Shown: positions 1 through 8,336, counted from the first letter of the stretch. The stretch is 58,941 nt of DNA from Armatimonadota bacterium (GCA_035527535.1 DATLAK010000113.1:1-58941), one strand, 5' to 3'. Program-made: numbers and translations. Notes: generated from the sequence alone by a model not told the origin.

Positions 1-42
1 GCTCCGTTCAGAATGACACCACCAGACCGTCGTCACTGTGAG

Positions 43-90
43 TGGCTAGGCCCGGAGGGCCGCCACGGCGGTCGCTCCGCGACCTAGCCG
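43..90. repeat. Palindromic GGCTAGG...CCTAGCC element, copy 1
   Basis: This short element has inverted ends (GGCTAGG at the left, CCTAGCC at the right) and an inner block GGGCCGCCACGGCGGTC. A close relative lies at 37874-37930, with the same ends and almost the same inner block. Two copies 38 kb apart, both outside genes, indicate a dispersed genomic repeat. It encodes no protein. The first bases of the window (about 7-17, CAGAATGACA) look like the right end of a different palindrome family that is seen complete at 18312-18424. Confidence 0.7.
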
Positions 91-153
91 CGCCAGCGAA
101 GAGTCTCGCCTGCGCAATAGCGCAAAGTGGGTAACTGTCAGATCGGGGTGCGC

Positions 154-183
154 TTGACAGGGCGTGCCGCGGGCGGGTAGCAT
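154..183 (+). promoter_or_regulatory. Sigma70-type promoter of the thioredoxin unit
   Basis: TTGACA at 154-159 and TAGCAT at 178-183 are separated by 18 bp, and the GTG start of the small membrane protein follows at 210. The -35 is a perfect match and the -10 matches 4 of 6. There is no other good candidate before trxA and trxB, so it probably drives all three genes. Confidence 0.6.
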
Positions 184-209
184 ACCGGGCGGGGGAGGAG
201 TCGAGGGCG

Positions 210-377
210 GTGGTTGCGCGCATGATAGTCGGGTTGGCGGCGGGCGCGGGCGTCGGCATGATTCTGCACCTGTCTTCCATCCGCGTGCTGGGCGGCGGCT
301 GCCCGCTGACGTGCAATCCATACGCGGCCCTGGCCCTTGGCGCGGCGCTGGGGTTGTTGTGGGCCGTCGGCGGGTGA
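210..377 (+). CDS. Small membrane protein, DUF6132-like
   Basis: This 55-residue protein is mostly two hydrophobic stretches around a central CPLTCNPY motif, which resembles the CPITSNPY signature I associate with DUF6132 proteins. The GTG at 210 is preferred because GGAGGAG lies about 9 bases upstream; ATG at 222 is an alternative. It sits 52 bp before trxA under one promoter, so a role linked to thiol redox at the membrane is a reasonable guess: its two cysteines could be reduced by the thioredoxin next door. Family assignment rests on the motif and the context, and no biochemical function is known to me. Confidence 0.65.
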   Translation: MVARMIVGLAAGAGVGMILHLSSIRVLGGGCPLTCNPYAALALGAALGLLWAVGG

Positions 378-429
378 TGGCGCGGCCCTTACCGTCATCA
401 ACAACCCAGAGCCGGATGAGGAGGCGATC

Positions 430-756
430 ATGTCCGAAGTTCCCAGCGTGACCGAGCAGGATTTCGACCAGGAAGTGCTGCAGTCGGAGTTGGCGGTGCT
501 GGTTGATTTCTGGGCGCCGTGGTGCGGACCATGCCGCGCAGTGGCGCCGGTGGTGGAGAAGGTGGGAGCGGATCTGGCGGCCAAGCTGAAGACCGTCAAG
601 TGCAATGTTGACGAGTCGCAGGCGCTCGCCTCCAAGTACGGCATCCGCTCCATCCCCAGCCTGCTGGTGTTCCGGGGGGGCGAGGTCATAGACTCCATCG
701 TGGGCTTCCTACCCGAGGCCGAGCTCAAGAAGCGCGTCGAAAAGGTCATCTCCTGA
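430..756 (+). CDS. trxA: Thioredoxin
   Basis: This is a 108-residue single-domain thioredoxin, the usual length of the family. The active site WCGPC is at residues 31-35, with the conserved D26 and FWAPW context before it and the cis-proline loop SIPS near residue 75. It is a cytoplasmic protein-disulfide reductant that would be recharged by TrxB encoded 14 bp downstream. The ATG at 430 is chosen because GAGGAGG lies just upstream and the encoded N-terminus matches the family; the open frame further upstream overlaps the small membrane protein gene and is not needed. Confidence 0.97.
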   Translation: MSEVPSVTEQDFDQEVLQSELAVLVDFWAPWCGPCRAVAPVVEKVGADLAAKLKTVKCNVDESQALASKYGIRSIPSLLVFRGGEVIDSIVGFLPEAELKKRVEKVIS

Positions 757-770
757 TTGGCGGCAGGGAG

Positions 771-1700
771 ATGGTCGAACACGAACTGGCAATTGTGGGG
801 GCTGGCCCCGCGGGACTGACGGCGGCGATCTACGCCGGGCGCGCGGGGCTGGCCCCCATCGTCTTGGAGCGCCAGCTGCCCGGCGGGCAGATGGGGCTGA
901 CCTACCTCATTGACAACTACCCCGCGTTCCCCGAGGGCATACCGGGGGTGGAGCTGGCGGAGCTGATGCGCCGGCAGGCCGAGCGCTGGGGGGCGCAGCT
1001 CCGCCTCGCCGAGGTCGAGAGCATCAGCCTCACCGCGCCGGGGGTCGCCCTGCAGCTCGGCGACGAGTTGCTGCGCGCGCGCAGTCTCATCATCGCCACC
1101 GGTGCGCGCTGGCGGCCGCTGGGGGTGCCGGGAGAGCGCGAGTTCATCAGCCGCGGCGTCTCCTACTGCGCGACCTGCGACGGCCCCCTCTACCGCGGGC
1201 AGCCGGTGGCCGTGGTCGGCGGCAGCGACCACGCGGTGGAGGAGGCGCTGTTCCTGGCGCGCTATGCCGAATGCGTGTACCTCATCCACCGCCGCGACCA
1301 ACTGCGCGCGACCAAGGCGCTCCAGCAGGAGGCCCTCACCAACGACAAGATCCATCCCCTGTGGAACTCGGTGGTGACGGAGATCCTGGGCGCCGACGGC
1401 GTCGTGCGCGCCCTCACCGTCAAGCAGGTAGTGACCGGCAAGACCTCCACCCTGGAGGTGCCGGTGGTGTTCGTGTGTGTGGGCACCGACCCCGTGTCGG
1501 AGCTGGCGGCGGGAGCGGTCGAGCTGGACGAGCAGGGGTTCATCACCACCGACGCCGACCTGCAGACCTCGGCGCCGGGGGTCTTCGCGGCGGGCGACGT
1601 GCGCAGCGGCGCGTGGCCGCAGGTGGTGACCGCCGCCGCCGACGGGGCGCTGGCCGTGCGCTCCGTCGAGCGCTACCTGCGATCCCCGGGCGGGAAATAG
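771..1700 (+). CDS. trxB: Thioredoxin-disulfide reductase
   Basis: This 309-residue flavoprotein transfers electrons from NADPH to thioredoxin. It shows the FAD-binding GAGPAG at residues 10-15, the redox pair CATC at 133-136 in the context SYCATCDGP, an NADPH-binding VVGGSDHA segment, and HRRDQLRA, whose arginines typically select NADPH over NADH. The C-terminal FAD motif GVFAAGDVR is also present. It follows trxA at once, with a GGCAGGGAG ribosome site. The pair forms a complete thioredoxin system with the small membrane protein upstream. Confidence 0.96.
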   Translation: MVEHELAIVGAGPAGLTAAIYAGRAGLAPIVLERQLPGGQMGLTYLIDNYPAFPEGIPGVELAELMRRQAERWGAQLRLAEVESISLTAPGVALQLGDELLRARSLIIATGARWRPLGVPGEREFISRGVSYCATCDGPLYRGQPVAVVGGSDHAVEEALFLARYAECVYLIHRRDQLRATKALQQEALTNDKIHPLWNSVVTEILGADGVVRALTVKQVVTGKTSTLEVPVVFVCVGTDPVSELAAGAVELDEQGFITTDADLQTSAPGVFAAGDVRSGAWPQVVTAAADGALAVRSVERYLRSPGGK

Positions 1701-1769
1701 GGAACTGTCCCCAGTTTCCCCGGTTTCCCGATTCCTTGCCACAGCGCGGCCCCCCTCATTACATCACGC

Positions 1770-1798
1770 TTGCCGCGGCGCCCGTGAACTGCTATAAT
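1770..1798 (+). promoter_or_regulatory. Strong promoter of rpsF-ssb-rpsR
   Basis: TTGCCG at 1770-1775 and a perfect TATAAT at 1793-1798 are 17 bp apart, and transcription would begin near 1805, roughly 95 bases ahead of rpsF. A strong consensus promoter is expected for a ribosomal protein operon. Confidence 0.75.
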
Positions 1799-1804
1799 AC
1801 CCCG

Positions 1805-1901
1805 GACAGTACGGGAAATGCTTCCGGGCGCGCCGTCGTCGCCGGCCTTTCCTGCCCCTGAGAAGGGGGCTGCCAGACCATAGGAAGGGGGTAAGTCCGC
1901 C
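1805..1901 (+). promoter_or_regulatory. rpsF leader with hairpin
   Basis: The untranslated leader is about 95 bases long, GC-rich and can fold; the clearest stem is GCCCC at 1854-1858 with GGGGC at 1866-1870, just before the GGAAGGGGG ribosome site. In many bacteria the rpsF leader binds the S6:S18 complex for feedback control. I cannot confirm the bulged S6:S18 motif by eye, so this is a location for such an element and not an identification of one. Confidence 0.3.
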
Positions 1902-2240
1902 TTGCGGCCTTACGAACTGATCTACATCCTCGACCCCGCTCTCACTGAAGAGCAGCTCTCCGAGCAGGTCCAGCGTTTCGCGCAGGCAGCCAGGGACCAG
2001 GGCGCCGAAGTTGACGAGCCCAAGCGTTGGCCCAAGCGGCGGCTGGCCTACCGCATCAAGGGCAAGGCCGAAGGCTTCTACGTGGTCATGACGCTGCGGG
2101 CGACGCCGGCGGCGATGGCGGAGCTGACGCGAGTTCTCAAGCTGGCGGAGCAGGTGGTACGCCACATGGTCGTCGCCCTCGAGCAGCCGAAGGCGCCTGC
2201 GCCCGTGCCAGCGCAAGGAGAGGGCGCCAGTGTTCAATAA
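1902..2240 (+). CDS. rpsF: Ribosomal protein bS6
   Basis: This 112-residue protein starts MRPYELIYILDP and carries the typical S6 segment around WPKRRLAYRIKGKAEGFYVVM. S6 binds S18 and 16S rRNA in the platform of the small subunit. The start is TTG at 1902, read with GGAAGGGGG about 11 bases upstream; no ATG or GTG fits. The 3' end overlaps the ssb start by 11 bases, so the two are translationally coupled. The order rpsF-ssb-rpsR is the classic bacterial arrangement. Confidence 0.96.
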   Translation: MRPYELIYILDPALTEEQLSEQVQRFAQAARDQGAEVDEPKRWPKRRLAYRIKGKAEGFYVVMTLRATPAAMAELTRVLKLAEQVVRHMVVALEQPKAPAPVPAQGEGASVQ

Positions 2241-2640
2241 GGCAATCCTGGTGGGGCGGATGTGCAACGATCCCGAGCTGCGCTATACGCCGAGCGGGGT
2301 CGCGGTGGCGAACTTCCGGCTGGCGGTGGATCGGCCGTTCACCAACAAGCAAGGCGAACGCGAGACCGACTTCATAGACATCGTGGCGTGGAAGCAGGAC
2401 GCGGAGTTCGCGGCCAACTACCTGACCAAAGGGCGGCTGGTTCTCATTGACGGCCGCATCCAAGTCCGTACCTGGGAAACCCAGGACGGCCAACGCCGGC
2501 GCAGCGTCGAGGTCGTCGCCGACCGCGTGCGCGGGCTCGACCGCCCGCGCGAGGACCGGGGCGGCGGCGCCGAGGAAGAACCCGCGCCGCCCGCGGAGGA
2601 GAGCGCCGACTCGTCCCCCGACCCCTGGGGCGACCAGTAG
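2230..2640 (+). CDS. ssb: Single-stranded DNA-binding protein
   Basis: This 136-residue SSB has the OB-fold in roughly residues 1-105 (MFNKAILVGRMCNDPELRYT, then VAWKQDAEFAANYLTKG, then the TWETQDGQRR strand), followed by a short acidic linker. It coats single-stranded DNA in replication and repair. The last residues are DSSPDPWGDQ. The usual acidic DDDIPF-type tip that binds partner proteins is absent or strongly diverged, which is noted separately. The GTG start at 2230 lies inside the end of rpsF. Confidence 0.95.
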   Translation: MFNKAILVGRMCNDPELRYTPSGVAVANFRLAVDRPFTNKQGERETDFIDIVAWKQDAEFAANYLTKGRLVLIDGRIQVRTWETQDGQRRRSVEVVADRVRGLDRPREDRGGGAEEEPAPPAEESADSSPDPWGDQ

Positions 2641-2790
2641 CTCGGGGGCGATCGGCGGCCGCTGGCGCTTGCCCGCTCCCCGCCGACCGCAGCCGCGAAG
2701 TCCCCGGCTGGCGTTGCGGGCTTTGCTTGCGAGCCACGCAGGTGGTTTCGATAGAGGAGATGCCGAGTTGGTGCTCCACCGGGAGGTAGC

Positions 2791-3069
2791 ATGAGCGACC
2801 GTTATCGTGACCGTGATCGTGACCGTGATCAGAGATCGGGACGGCCGCGCGGACCGCGGCGCCCGCGGCGGCGCGTCTGCCAGTTCTGCGCTGACAAGCT
2901 GGACCACGTCGGCTACAAGGACGTGGACATTCTGCGCCGATTCGTCTCCGATCGCGGCAAGATCCTGCCGCGGCGCGGTACCGGCACCTGTGCCCACCAT
3001 CAGCGCACGCTGGCGATTGCCATCAAGCGCGCGCGCGAAATCGCCCTGCTGCCGTTCGTCGCCGAGTGA
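2791..3069 (+). CDS. rpsR: Ribosomal protein bS18, zinc-binding form
   Basis: This 92-residue S18 has an arginine-rich N-terminus containing an RD-repeat ([10 protein letters not shown], encoded by a short tandem repeat of CGTGACCGTGAT near 2806), then the conserved core ending in [18 protein letters not shown]. Residues C30 and C33 (CQFC) together with C67 and H70 (CAHH) look like a zinc site, marking the metal-binding paralogue type of S18. It lies 150 bp after ssb. The gene after it is not rplI, which often completes this operon. Confidence 0.95.
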   Translation: MSDRYRDRDRDRDQRSGRPRGPRRPRRRVCQFCADKLDHVGYKDVDILRRFVSDRGKILPRRGTGTCAHHQRTLAIAIKRAREIALLPFVAE

Positions 3070-3146
3070 CATCGCTTTGCGCTCGCGCTCGTCATGACCG
3101 CCGGCGCATGGTGGCGTCAGCGCGGGGTGGCGTCAACGCAAGGTTG

Positions 3147-3168
3147 AGGCCGGTCTTCGGGCCGGCCT
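3147..3168 (+). terminator. Hairpin after rpsR, possible terminator
   Basis: AGGCCGG at 3147-3153 can pair with CCGGCCT at 3162-3168 around an 8-base loop. It lies between rpsR and the isomerase gene, where an operon end is plausible. There is no run of T after it, so Rho-independent termination is doubtful. Confidence 0.35.
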
Positions 3169-3213
3169 TGCCGGTACGATTACGGCACCCCATCGCTGAA
3201 AAGGAGGACTCGC

Positions 3214-4308
3214 ATGGCCACCGCCCGCGGACCCCATCGCCGGACGATCGCCCTCGATGATCCCACCGGCTTCAAGGCCCTCGATTCTCGCGACATGCTG
3301 GCCATGACCGCGGATTTCCCCGCCCAGTGCCGCACCGGCCTGGAGCTCGGCGACGCGCTCGATCTCGGCGACTCCTACCGCGTGGACTACGATGGCATCG
3401 TCGGCCTCGGCATGGGCGGCTCGGCGATTGGCAGCGATCTGCTGGCCGCCATCTACCGCGCCGAGCTGTCGGTGCCCGCCGCCACCGTTCGCGACTACGT
3501 CCTCCCCGCCTGGGTGAGCGAGCGCACGCTCGTCTTCGGTGTCACCTATTCCGGCGACACCGAGGAGACGCTGGCCGCTTTTCACGAGGCGCGGCGGCGC
3601 GGGGCGCGGGTCATCGGGGTGACCAGCGGCGGCGAGATGGCGCGCCGGTGCCGGGAGCAGGGCGTGCCCTGCGTGATCGTCCCCGCAGGCCAGCCGCCGC
3701 GGGCCTCGACCGGGTATCTGCTGATGTCGCTGGTGCCCGTGGTCGAGCGCCTGGGGCTGATTGGAGATCAGGCCGCGGCGCGCCGCGAATGCCTGGACCT
3801 GCTGCAGGCGCAGGCGCGCGAATACGGCCCCCAGTCGCCCACCGCCGCCAACCGCGCCAAGCAGCTCGCGGAGCTGCTGCAGGGCCGCCTGCCCATCATC
3901 TACGGCGCCACCCCGACCCTGGGCGTGGTCGCCTACCGCTGGCGCACGCAGTGCAACGAGAACGCCAAGACGCTGGCGCTCTCGCACGAGCTGCCGGAGC
4001 TGGATCACAACGAGGTCGTGGGCTGGGAGCTGGGTCGCGACCTGCTGCCGCGGCGCTGCGTCATCGTGCTCACCGATCCCGCCCTGCCCGAGCGCATGCG
4101 CCTGCGCCTCGACATCACGCGCGACCTGCTGGGTGCCGACGTTGACGTGTACCGCGAACCCGCGCGCGGCGAGTCCGCGCTCGCGCGGGTGCTCAGCGCC
4201 ATGTACCTGGGCGACTTCGCGAGCCTCTACCTCGCCTTGCTCAACGGCGTGGATCCGTTCGAGATCAAACCCATCAACGAGCTCAAGCGGCGGCTGGCAG
4301 AGCACTGA
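3214..4308 (+). CDS. Bifunctional phosphoglucose/phosphomannose isomerase
   Basis: This 364-residue SIS-domain protein interconverts fructose 6-phosphate with glucose 6-phosphate and probably mannose 6-phosphate. The N-terminal SIS domain has GLGMGGSAIGSDLL and the phosphate-binding TYSGDTEET loop. The C-terminal half has SHELPELDHNEVVGW, the hallmark of the bifunctional PGI/PMI family first described in archaea. The ribosome site AAAGGAGGACT is strong and decides the ATG at 3214. It gives a route between glucose, fructose and mannose phosphates, relevant to the alpha-mannosidase and sugar genes later in the window. Confidence 0.88.
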   Translation: MATARGPHRRTIALDDPTGFKALDSRDMLAMTADFPAQCRTGLELGDALDLGDSYRVDYDGIVGLGMGGSAIGSDLLAAIYRAELSVPAATVRDYVLPAWVSERTLVFGVTYSGDTEETLAAFHEARRRGARVIGVTSGGEMARRCREQGVPCVIVPAGQPPRASTGYLLMSLVPVVERLGLIGDQAAARRECLDLLQAQAREYGPQSPTAANRAKQLAELLQGRLPIIYGATPTLGVVAYRWRTQCNENAKTLALSHELPELDHNEVVGWELGRDLLPRRCVIVLTDPALPERMRLRLDITRDLLGADVDVYREPARGESALARVLSAMYLGDFASLYLALLNGVDPFEIKPINELKRRLAEH

Positions 4309-4364
4309 CGCCTGGGCGCGCCCGGCGCTCGGTCACGCACGCGGTTGCCTGAGCGGAATTGCGC

Positions 4365-5426
4365 CTACACCTTCGCCACCGCGCCGTTGATCGAGAGCTG
4401 CAGGTCCCTGTTCATGGTCTGCGGGCCTTGATTGGGCACGTCGAAGGAACTGCTCATGCTCATCTGCTGGCTGAGCTGGAAGTCGAAGCGCATCATCATC
4501 CCGCGAGTGGCGTCGAACTGCATGTTGCCGGCAAGCTGTTGATCCATGCTCATGGTGCCGCTCACCGGCGGCGCGCCGCCGGCGGCACCGGTCGCTCGAG
4601 CTGCCGCGCCCAGGTCCACGTCGTGGGCCGAGGTCACCGACTCGACGCGCAGGTTGGCGATCTTGCGACCGCCGCTCCAGGTCTCGATGCTCTTGAGCAT
4701 CATCTTCACACTCGTCGTCGCCAGCGCCTGCGTCCCCGGCAGGGGCTCACTGCGGGACTCCTCCAACAGTTGCCCCACCGTCAGCGGCTCCTCCGGCAGC
4801 AGCATCTGATCCTTCATCATATCCCGCATGGACATCCCGGGAACCATCGCGGCGAGGTCGGAGATTCCCGGTATCGCCAGGTCCAGCACCTCGCCCCGCG
4901 GCCCGAGCTTGATCTCGATGGGGTCCTGGAGCAAAGGTATCCTCATCTTGCCCAGCATCGGGGGCAGCTTGCCGCCCTCGACCTGCTGATCGTTGTGCTT
5001 GAACTCGCACTTGCCGCCTTTGACCGACATCTCCATCCGCTGCCCCATCAGCTCCATCTTCAGCGACAGGTTGTCGGCGCGCATCCGCAGCCGCGCGCCC
5101 CCGGCGGCGTCAACCCCCAGCACCTTGGCTACGCCCTCCCCCTGCACGACCATGTGGATGGGTATCTCCCCCGGCATGCCCGCCCCCGCCGCCGGCATGA
5201 GCAGGTCCGTGCGCATTTGTCCCTCCGCCTCCGCATAGATCCGGTAGCGCATGGTCTCATTGGGCTTGAACTTCAGCCGCAGCAAGACCGATTCCGCCGG
5301 CGGCGCCGGCGCAATCGGCGGCGCCGACTCGACCTGCGGGGCCGGCTCCTGCTGAACCCACGCTGGGGACCGGCCCGCCGCCAGCACCACCACGAGCATC
5401 AAACCTGCCGTCGTCAATCGCCGCAT
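4365..5426 (-). CDS. Secreted protein, DUF6263-like
   Basis: This 353-residue protein begins with a signal peptide (MRRLTTAGLMLVVVLAAG), then a proline-rich linker, then a beta-rich domain starting LLRLKFKPNETMRYRIYAEAE. The rest has repeated amphipathic strands, many methionines and a GAVAKV end. The pattern resembles DUF6263-type exported proteins of unknown role. The start is supported by GGAGGA 8 bases upstream. It is convergent with the isomerase gene before it. No catalytic motif is visible; a structural or lipid-binding periplasmic role is possible but unproven. Confidence 0.65.
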   Translation of the reverse strand: MRRLTTAGLMLVVVLAAGRSPAWVQQEPAPQVESAPPIAPAPPAESVLLRLKFKPNETMRYRIYAEAEGQMRTDLLMPAAGAGMPGEIPIHMVVQGEGVAKVLGVDAAGGARLRMRADNLSLKMELMGQRMEMSVKGGKCEFKHNDQQVEGGKLPPMLGKMRIPLLQDPIEIKLGPRGEVLDLAIPGISDLAAMVPGMSMRDMMKDQMLLPEEPLTVGQLLEESRSEPLPGTQALATTSVKMMLKSIETWSGGRKIANLRVESVTSAHDVDLGAAARATGAAGGAPPVSGTMSMDQQLAGNMQFDATRGMMMRFDFQLSQQMSMSSSFDVPNQGPQTMNRDLQLSINGAVAKV

Positions 5427-5617
5427 CGCTCGTTCCTCCTCTCGCGGGAGCCCGCGCCCCCGCCGTCGAATGGCTACCCCTGACTGGATATTCCACGCCC
5501 CGATTCCCGCACCTGTCGGCTCGCGGCCCGCGGCTGGCGCGAACCTGCCCCGGGCGCGGGCGCAAGCAGCCGCCGCCGGGACGGCGGGTGTGTGCTATGC
5601 TAGGGACGCCGGAGCCA

Positions 5618-5646
5618 TTGACAGCCGCCCGCGGGTGGAGTATAAG
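5618..5646 (+). promoter_or_regulatory. Near-consensus promoter of the 22-residue mini-gene
   Basis: TTGACA at 5618-5623 and TATAAG at 5641-5646 have a 17-bp spacer. This is among the best promoter matches in the window, and the only reading frame before the downstream terminator is the 22-codon gene at 5686. Confidence 0.75.
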
Positions 5647-5685
5647 GATTCCATGTAACCTCAGCCAAGTGAGGAGGTGACTGCC

Positions 5686-5754
5686 ATGGGAGGCTGCAGC
5701 AGCAAGAAGAAGTCAGCCAAGACGAGCACCAAGACAACGACGAAGAAGAAGTAG
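5686..5754 (+). CDS. Lysine-rich 22-residue peptide, unknown
   Basis: An ATG at 5686, preceded by the strong ribosome site GAGGAGGTGA, opens a 22-codon frame ending TAG. The peptide begins MGGCSSKKK and is composed of eight lysines, five threonines, four serines, two glycines, one cysteine, one alanine and the initial methionine. It is highly basic with a single cysteine near the N-terminus. It has its own promoter and an intrinsic terminator, so the unit is monocistronic. I do not recognise a family. A nucleic-acid or anionic-surface binding role is one guess; a regulatory RNA with a coincidental frame is another. Confidence 0.65.
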   Translation: MGGCSSKKKSAKTSTKTTTKKK

Positions 5755-5773
5755 GCCGCCAACAGGCCGCAGC

Positions 5774-5814
5774 GCGAGACCGGAGTCAGTAATGGCTGCC
5801 GGTCTCGCTGTTTT
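5774..5814 (+). terminator. Rho-independent terminator of the mini-gene
   Basis: GCGAGACCGG at 5774-5783 pairs perfectly with CCGGTCTCGC at 5799-5808 (10 bp, 15-base loop), followed by TGTTTT. It stands 20 bases after the mini-gene stop codon and closes that transcription unit. It is the clearest terminator in the window. Confidence 0.85.
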
Positions 5815-5891
5815 CGAGGGGGGAGGTGAGTGCGCCGCGCCGGGATCGTCCGTCGCCACGAAGGCGCTGGTCGCCGTCCGGCGGCCCCCGC

Positions 5892-6278
<387 letters not shown>

Positions 6279-6335
6279 CGCGCCCTCCAGACCGTTGATG
6301 CCGGTTGCCGTGGGGACTGCTTGTGCCGCACCGGG

Positions 6336-6364
6336 AGGGTACCATCTCGCCCGTGGGGTGTCAA
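6336..6364 (-). promoter_or_regulatory. Promoter of the single-domain response regulator
   Basis: On the minus strand a perfect TTGACA (6364-6359) is followed after 17 bp by TACCCT (6341-6336). The start codon of the receiver gene is about 58 bases downstream. The -10 is weak, matching 3 of 6. Confidence 0.5.
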
Positions 6365-6421
6365 GCGCGCGCGCTGCGTGCGGGTGTGACCTCGGAGTAT
6401 TGGCATGCCCCACAAATCACG

Positions 6422-6549
6422 CCTCTCCCTTCCAGGGAGAGGATCAAGAGCTTGCCCTGAGCGAAGCCGAAGGGTGAGGGTAAACAGTCCCGCCGTCCAC
6501 CCTCACCGGGCTCGCCAGAGCTCGCCGACCTCTCTTCCAGGGAGAGGGA
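6422..6549. repeat. Composite palindromic repeat (CCTCTCCCT/AGGGAGAGG)
   Basis: The 384-bp stretch without a gene between 6279 and 6662 holds the promoter above and this element. A hairpin CCTCTCCCT-TCC-AGGGAGAGG lies at 6422-6442 and a related hairpin at about 6529-6548. Between them are the inverted arms GGTGAGGGT (near 6473) and ACCCTCACC (near 6499), so the whole is an imperfect long palindrome. It looks like a mobile-type intergenic repeat with no coding capacity. The rest of the gap (6550-6662) shows nothing I can name. Confidence 0.6.
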
Positions 6550-6662
6550 TGCGCACTGTCTGCGGCCGCACCAAAGAAAGCAAGGTCACACCCCTGCGTG
6601 CTGTGAAGGGCGAGTTTCGATACGGGGCGGACCAGGCGCCGCGCCTCCGGTCGCGCCGACGG

Positions 6663-7982
6663 TCAGGGGATGGTGAGGTGAGGAGAGATGTCGTTGATGA
6701 CCAGCCCGGTGGGCGCCTTGGGGTAGAAGTAGGTGGACTTGCCCGGCATGCGCTGGCCCGTGGTTGCAGCGCGCTGCATCTGTGCGACCGTGGTGGGGCG
6801 CAGGAATAGGGCGCAATCAAAGCGGCCATCGTTCACCCGGCGCACGGCTTCCGCCTCGTCGGTGATGTAGGTCACCCGTTCGCCAATGCGCTCTTCGCCC
6901 ACCACGGCGTCTATGAGCAGTCGGTGGATGAGCACGGTTGCCAGTTGGTTGTATCCCCCGGGGCCCGCGTCCGCCGGCAGGGACGCGCTCTTGACCGACA
7001 GCAGCGCGTATCCCTCGGCGCGCGTGTAGATCCCGAACTGCGCCCCCCCCGGGGGCGGTTCCAGGGAACGCGCGAGCGCACGCGCCGCGCCCTGCGGGTC
7101 GGCGGGGTCGTGGTCGAACCGGCGGCGGATAAAATGCAGTTGCGCCAACGCCTGCAGGCGCTCCCACTCCTCGCGCCCCTGCAGCTTCAGCAGGCGGTGC
7201 GTCGGCAGAATGACCATCCCTGGCTGCTGCGCGGGGCACAGCACGGCCAGGACGTAGTTGAACGCCGCCTGCGCCGGGGCGTCAGGATGGGCCGGAGCAA
7301 GCTCGCGGCTGACGGCGAGCGCCGTTTCGTAGCGATGGTGTCCGTCGGCGATAAACAAGGGCCCGCGTCCCACCAGCTCGCAGTAACGTTCAGCCACCTC
7401 GTCCGCGGGGTGGCGCCACAGGCGATGGCGCTCATCACCGGTCGCGGCGTGAGCCACCGGCTGCCCGCGCGTCATCTTCGCGATGACGTGCGCGACCTCC
7501 CCCGTGGGATCATCGTGCAGAACGAACACCGGGCTCATCTGCGCCCGGCACGCCCGCATCAGCAGCCGCCGATCCTCGCGCGCGCCTCGCAGGGTGCCCT
7601 CGTGCGGGAGCACGGCTCCCTGCTCGAACGGCGTCAGGCGCACCGCGCACAGCACTCCCACGCGCGTGAGGCGCTCGCCCCGCAGGGCGAATTCGTGGGC
7701 GTGAGGATAGAGGCTCGGGCCCTCGTCGTAGCGCAGGACGCCGTCCCGGCGCCACGCCTGCAGGGTTTGCGCGGCCTGCGCGTAACGGTCCGCGCCGCCC
7801 TCGTCCGCGGCGCCCGTGTAGCTCAGCTCAAGGCGCACCGCGTTGTGCGGGTCACGCTCGCGCAGCCGCTCGCGCTGCTCGGGGCCGATGACGTCGTACG
7901 GCGGGGCGAGAACGCCGCTGAGGTCGGTGCGCGCGTATCTGAGGCCGATCAAGGGCCGAACCACGGGGGATGGAGTCACCAC
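6663..7982 (-). CDS. DUF1015 family protein
   Basis: This 439-residue cytoplasmic protein carries the DUF1015 hallmarks: APPYDVIGPEQRE near the N-terminus, VLPHEGTL, SPVFVLHDD, and the invariant ADGHHRYETAL, ending with a FYPKAPTGLVIND segment. It is often found near serine biosynthesis genes in other bacteria, but no biochemical activity is established. The start is taken as GTG at 7982, close to an AAGGTGAT ribosome site and giving the usual family length. A long in-frame extension upstream to 8615 runs through the promoter and a repeat and is not believed. Confidence 0.88.
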   Translation of the reverse strand: MVTPSPVVRPLIGLRYARTDLSGVLAPPYDVIGPEQRERLRERDPHNAVRLELSYTGAADEGGADRYAQAAQTLQAWRRDGVLRYDEGPSLYPHAHEFALRGERLTRVGVLCAVRLTPFEQGAVLPHEGTLRGAREDRRLLMRACRAQMSPVFVLHDDPTGEVAHVIAKMTRGQPVAHAATGDERHRLWRHPADEVAERYCELVGRGPLFIADGHHRYETALAVSRELAPAHPDAPAQAAFNYVLAVLCPAQQPGMVILPTHRLLKLQGREEWERLQALAQLHFIRRRFDHDPADPQGAARALARSLEPPPGGAQFGIYTRAEGYALLSVKSASLPADAGPGGYNQLATVLIHRLLIDAVVGEERIGERVTYITDEAEAVRRVNDGRFDCALFLRPTTVAQMQRAATTGQRMPGKSTYFYPKAPTGLVINDISPHLTIP

Positions 7983-8135
7983 CAGATCACCTTGCTCATG
8001 CTTGAGGGCGAAGCCGCGCTTCCCGCATCCGCGGCCCCTTGCTGTCACGAAAACACGTGCTGCGCACGGTAGCATCCGGAAGCGTCGTAGGCCGCTGCGG
8101 CGCCGAAGCGCCGGGCGTCGCCGACGATAGCGCCC

Positions 8136-8164
8136 ATTATAGCGGCGCTCGCGCGCGCTGGCAA
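8136..8164 (-). promoter_or_regulatory. Promoter of the DUF1015 gene
   Basis: On the minus strand TTGCCA (8164-8159) and a perfect TATAAT (8141-8136) are 17 bp apart. Transcription from here leaves a leader of about 145 bases before the GTG at 7982. Confidence 0.65.
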
Positions 8165-8230
8165 GAGCGCCCGGAGCGCGCCGTGGGATGTGACCGTTCC
8201 TGGTTGGGGTGGCCGGTTGTGTGCCCGAAT

Positions 8231-8280
8231 GTGGCACAGCCGCCCTCGGCTGTGAAGGGGGCGCACGCCGTGCGCCCCTA
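8231..8280. repeat. Double-hairpin intergenic repeat
   Basis: Two adjacent hairpins, CACAGCCG-CCCT-CGGCTGTG (8235-8254) and GGGGCGCACG-CC-GTGCGCCCC (about 8257-8278), fill part of the 436-bp gap between the DUF1015 gene and lipA. They lie between the two divergent promoters. Related hairpins occur at 46277-46295 (CGCAGCC/GGCTGCG) and 53175-53194. They are probably dispersed palindromic repeats. Since there is no T tract, they are not standard terminators. Confidence 0.55.
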
Positions 8281-8336
8281 CAGATTCTCGCGACCCATCC
8301 CCACTTTCCGCGGTCACACCCGCGCCGTGCCGCGCC

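Noticed and set aside
138-1742. Long minus-strand open frame opposite trxA and trxB
   Set aside because: It is a mirror effect of GC-rich codon usage; it has no family motif and lies wholly opposite two certain genes.
5470-5658. 62-codon plus-strand frame
   Set aside because: It covers the promoter of the mini-gene and has no ribosome site or recognisable content.
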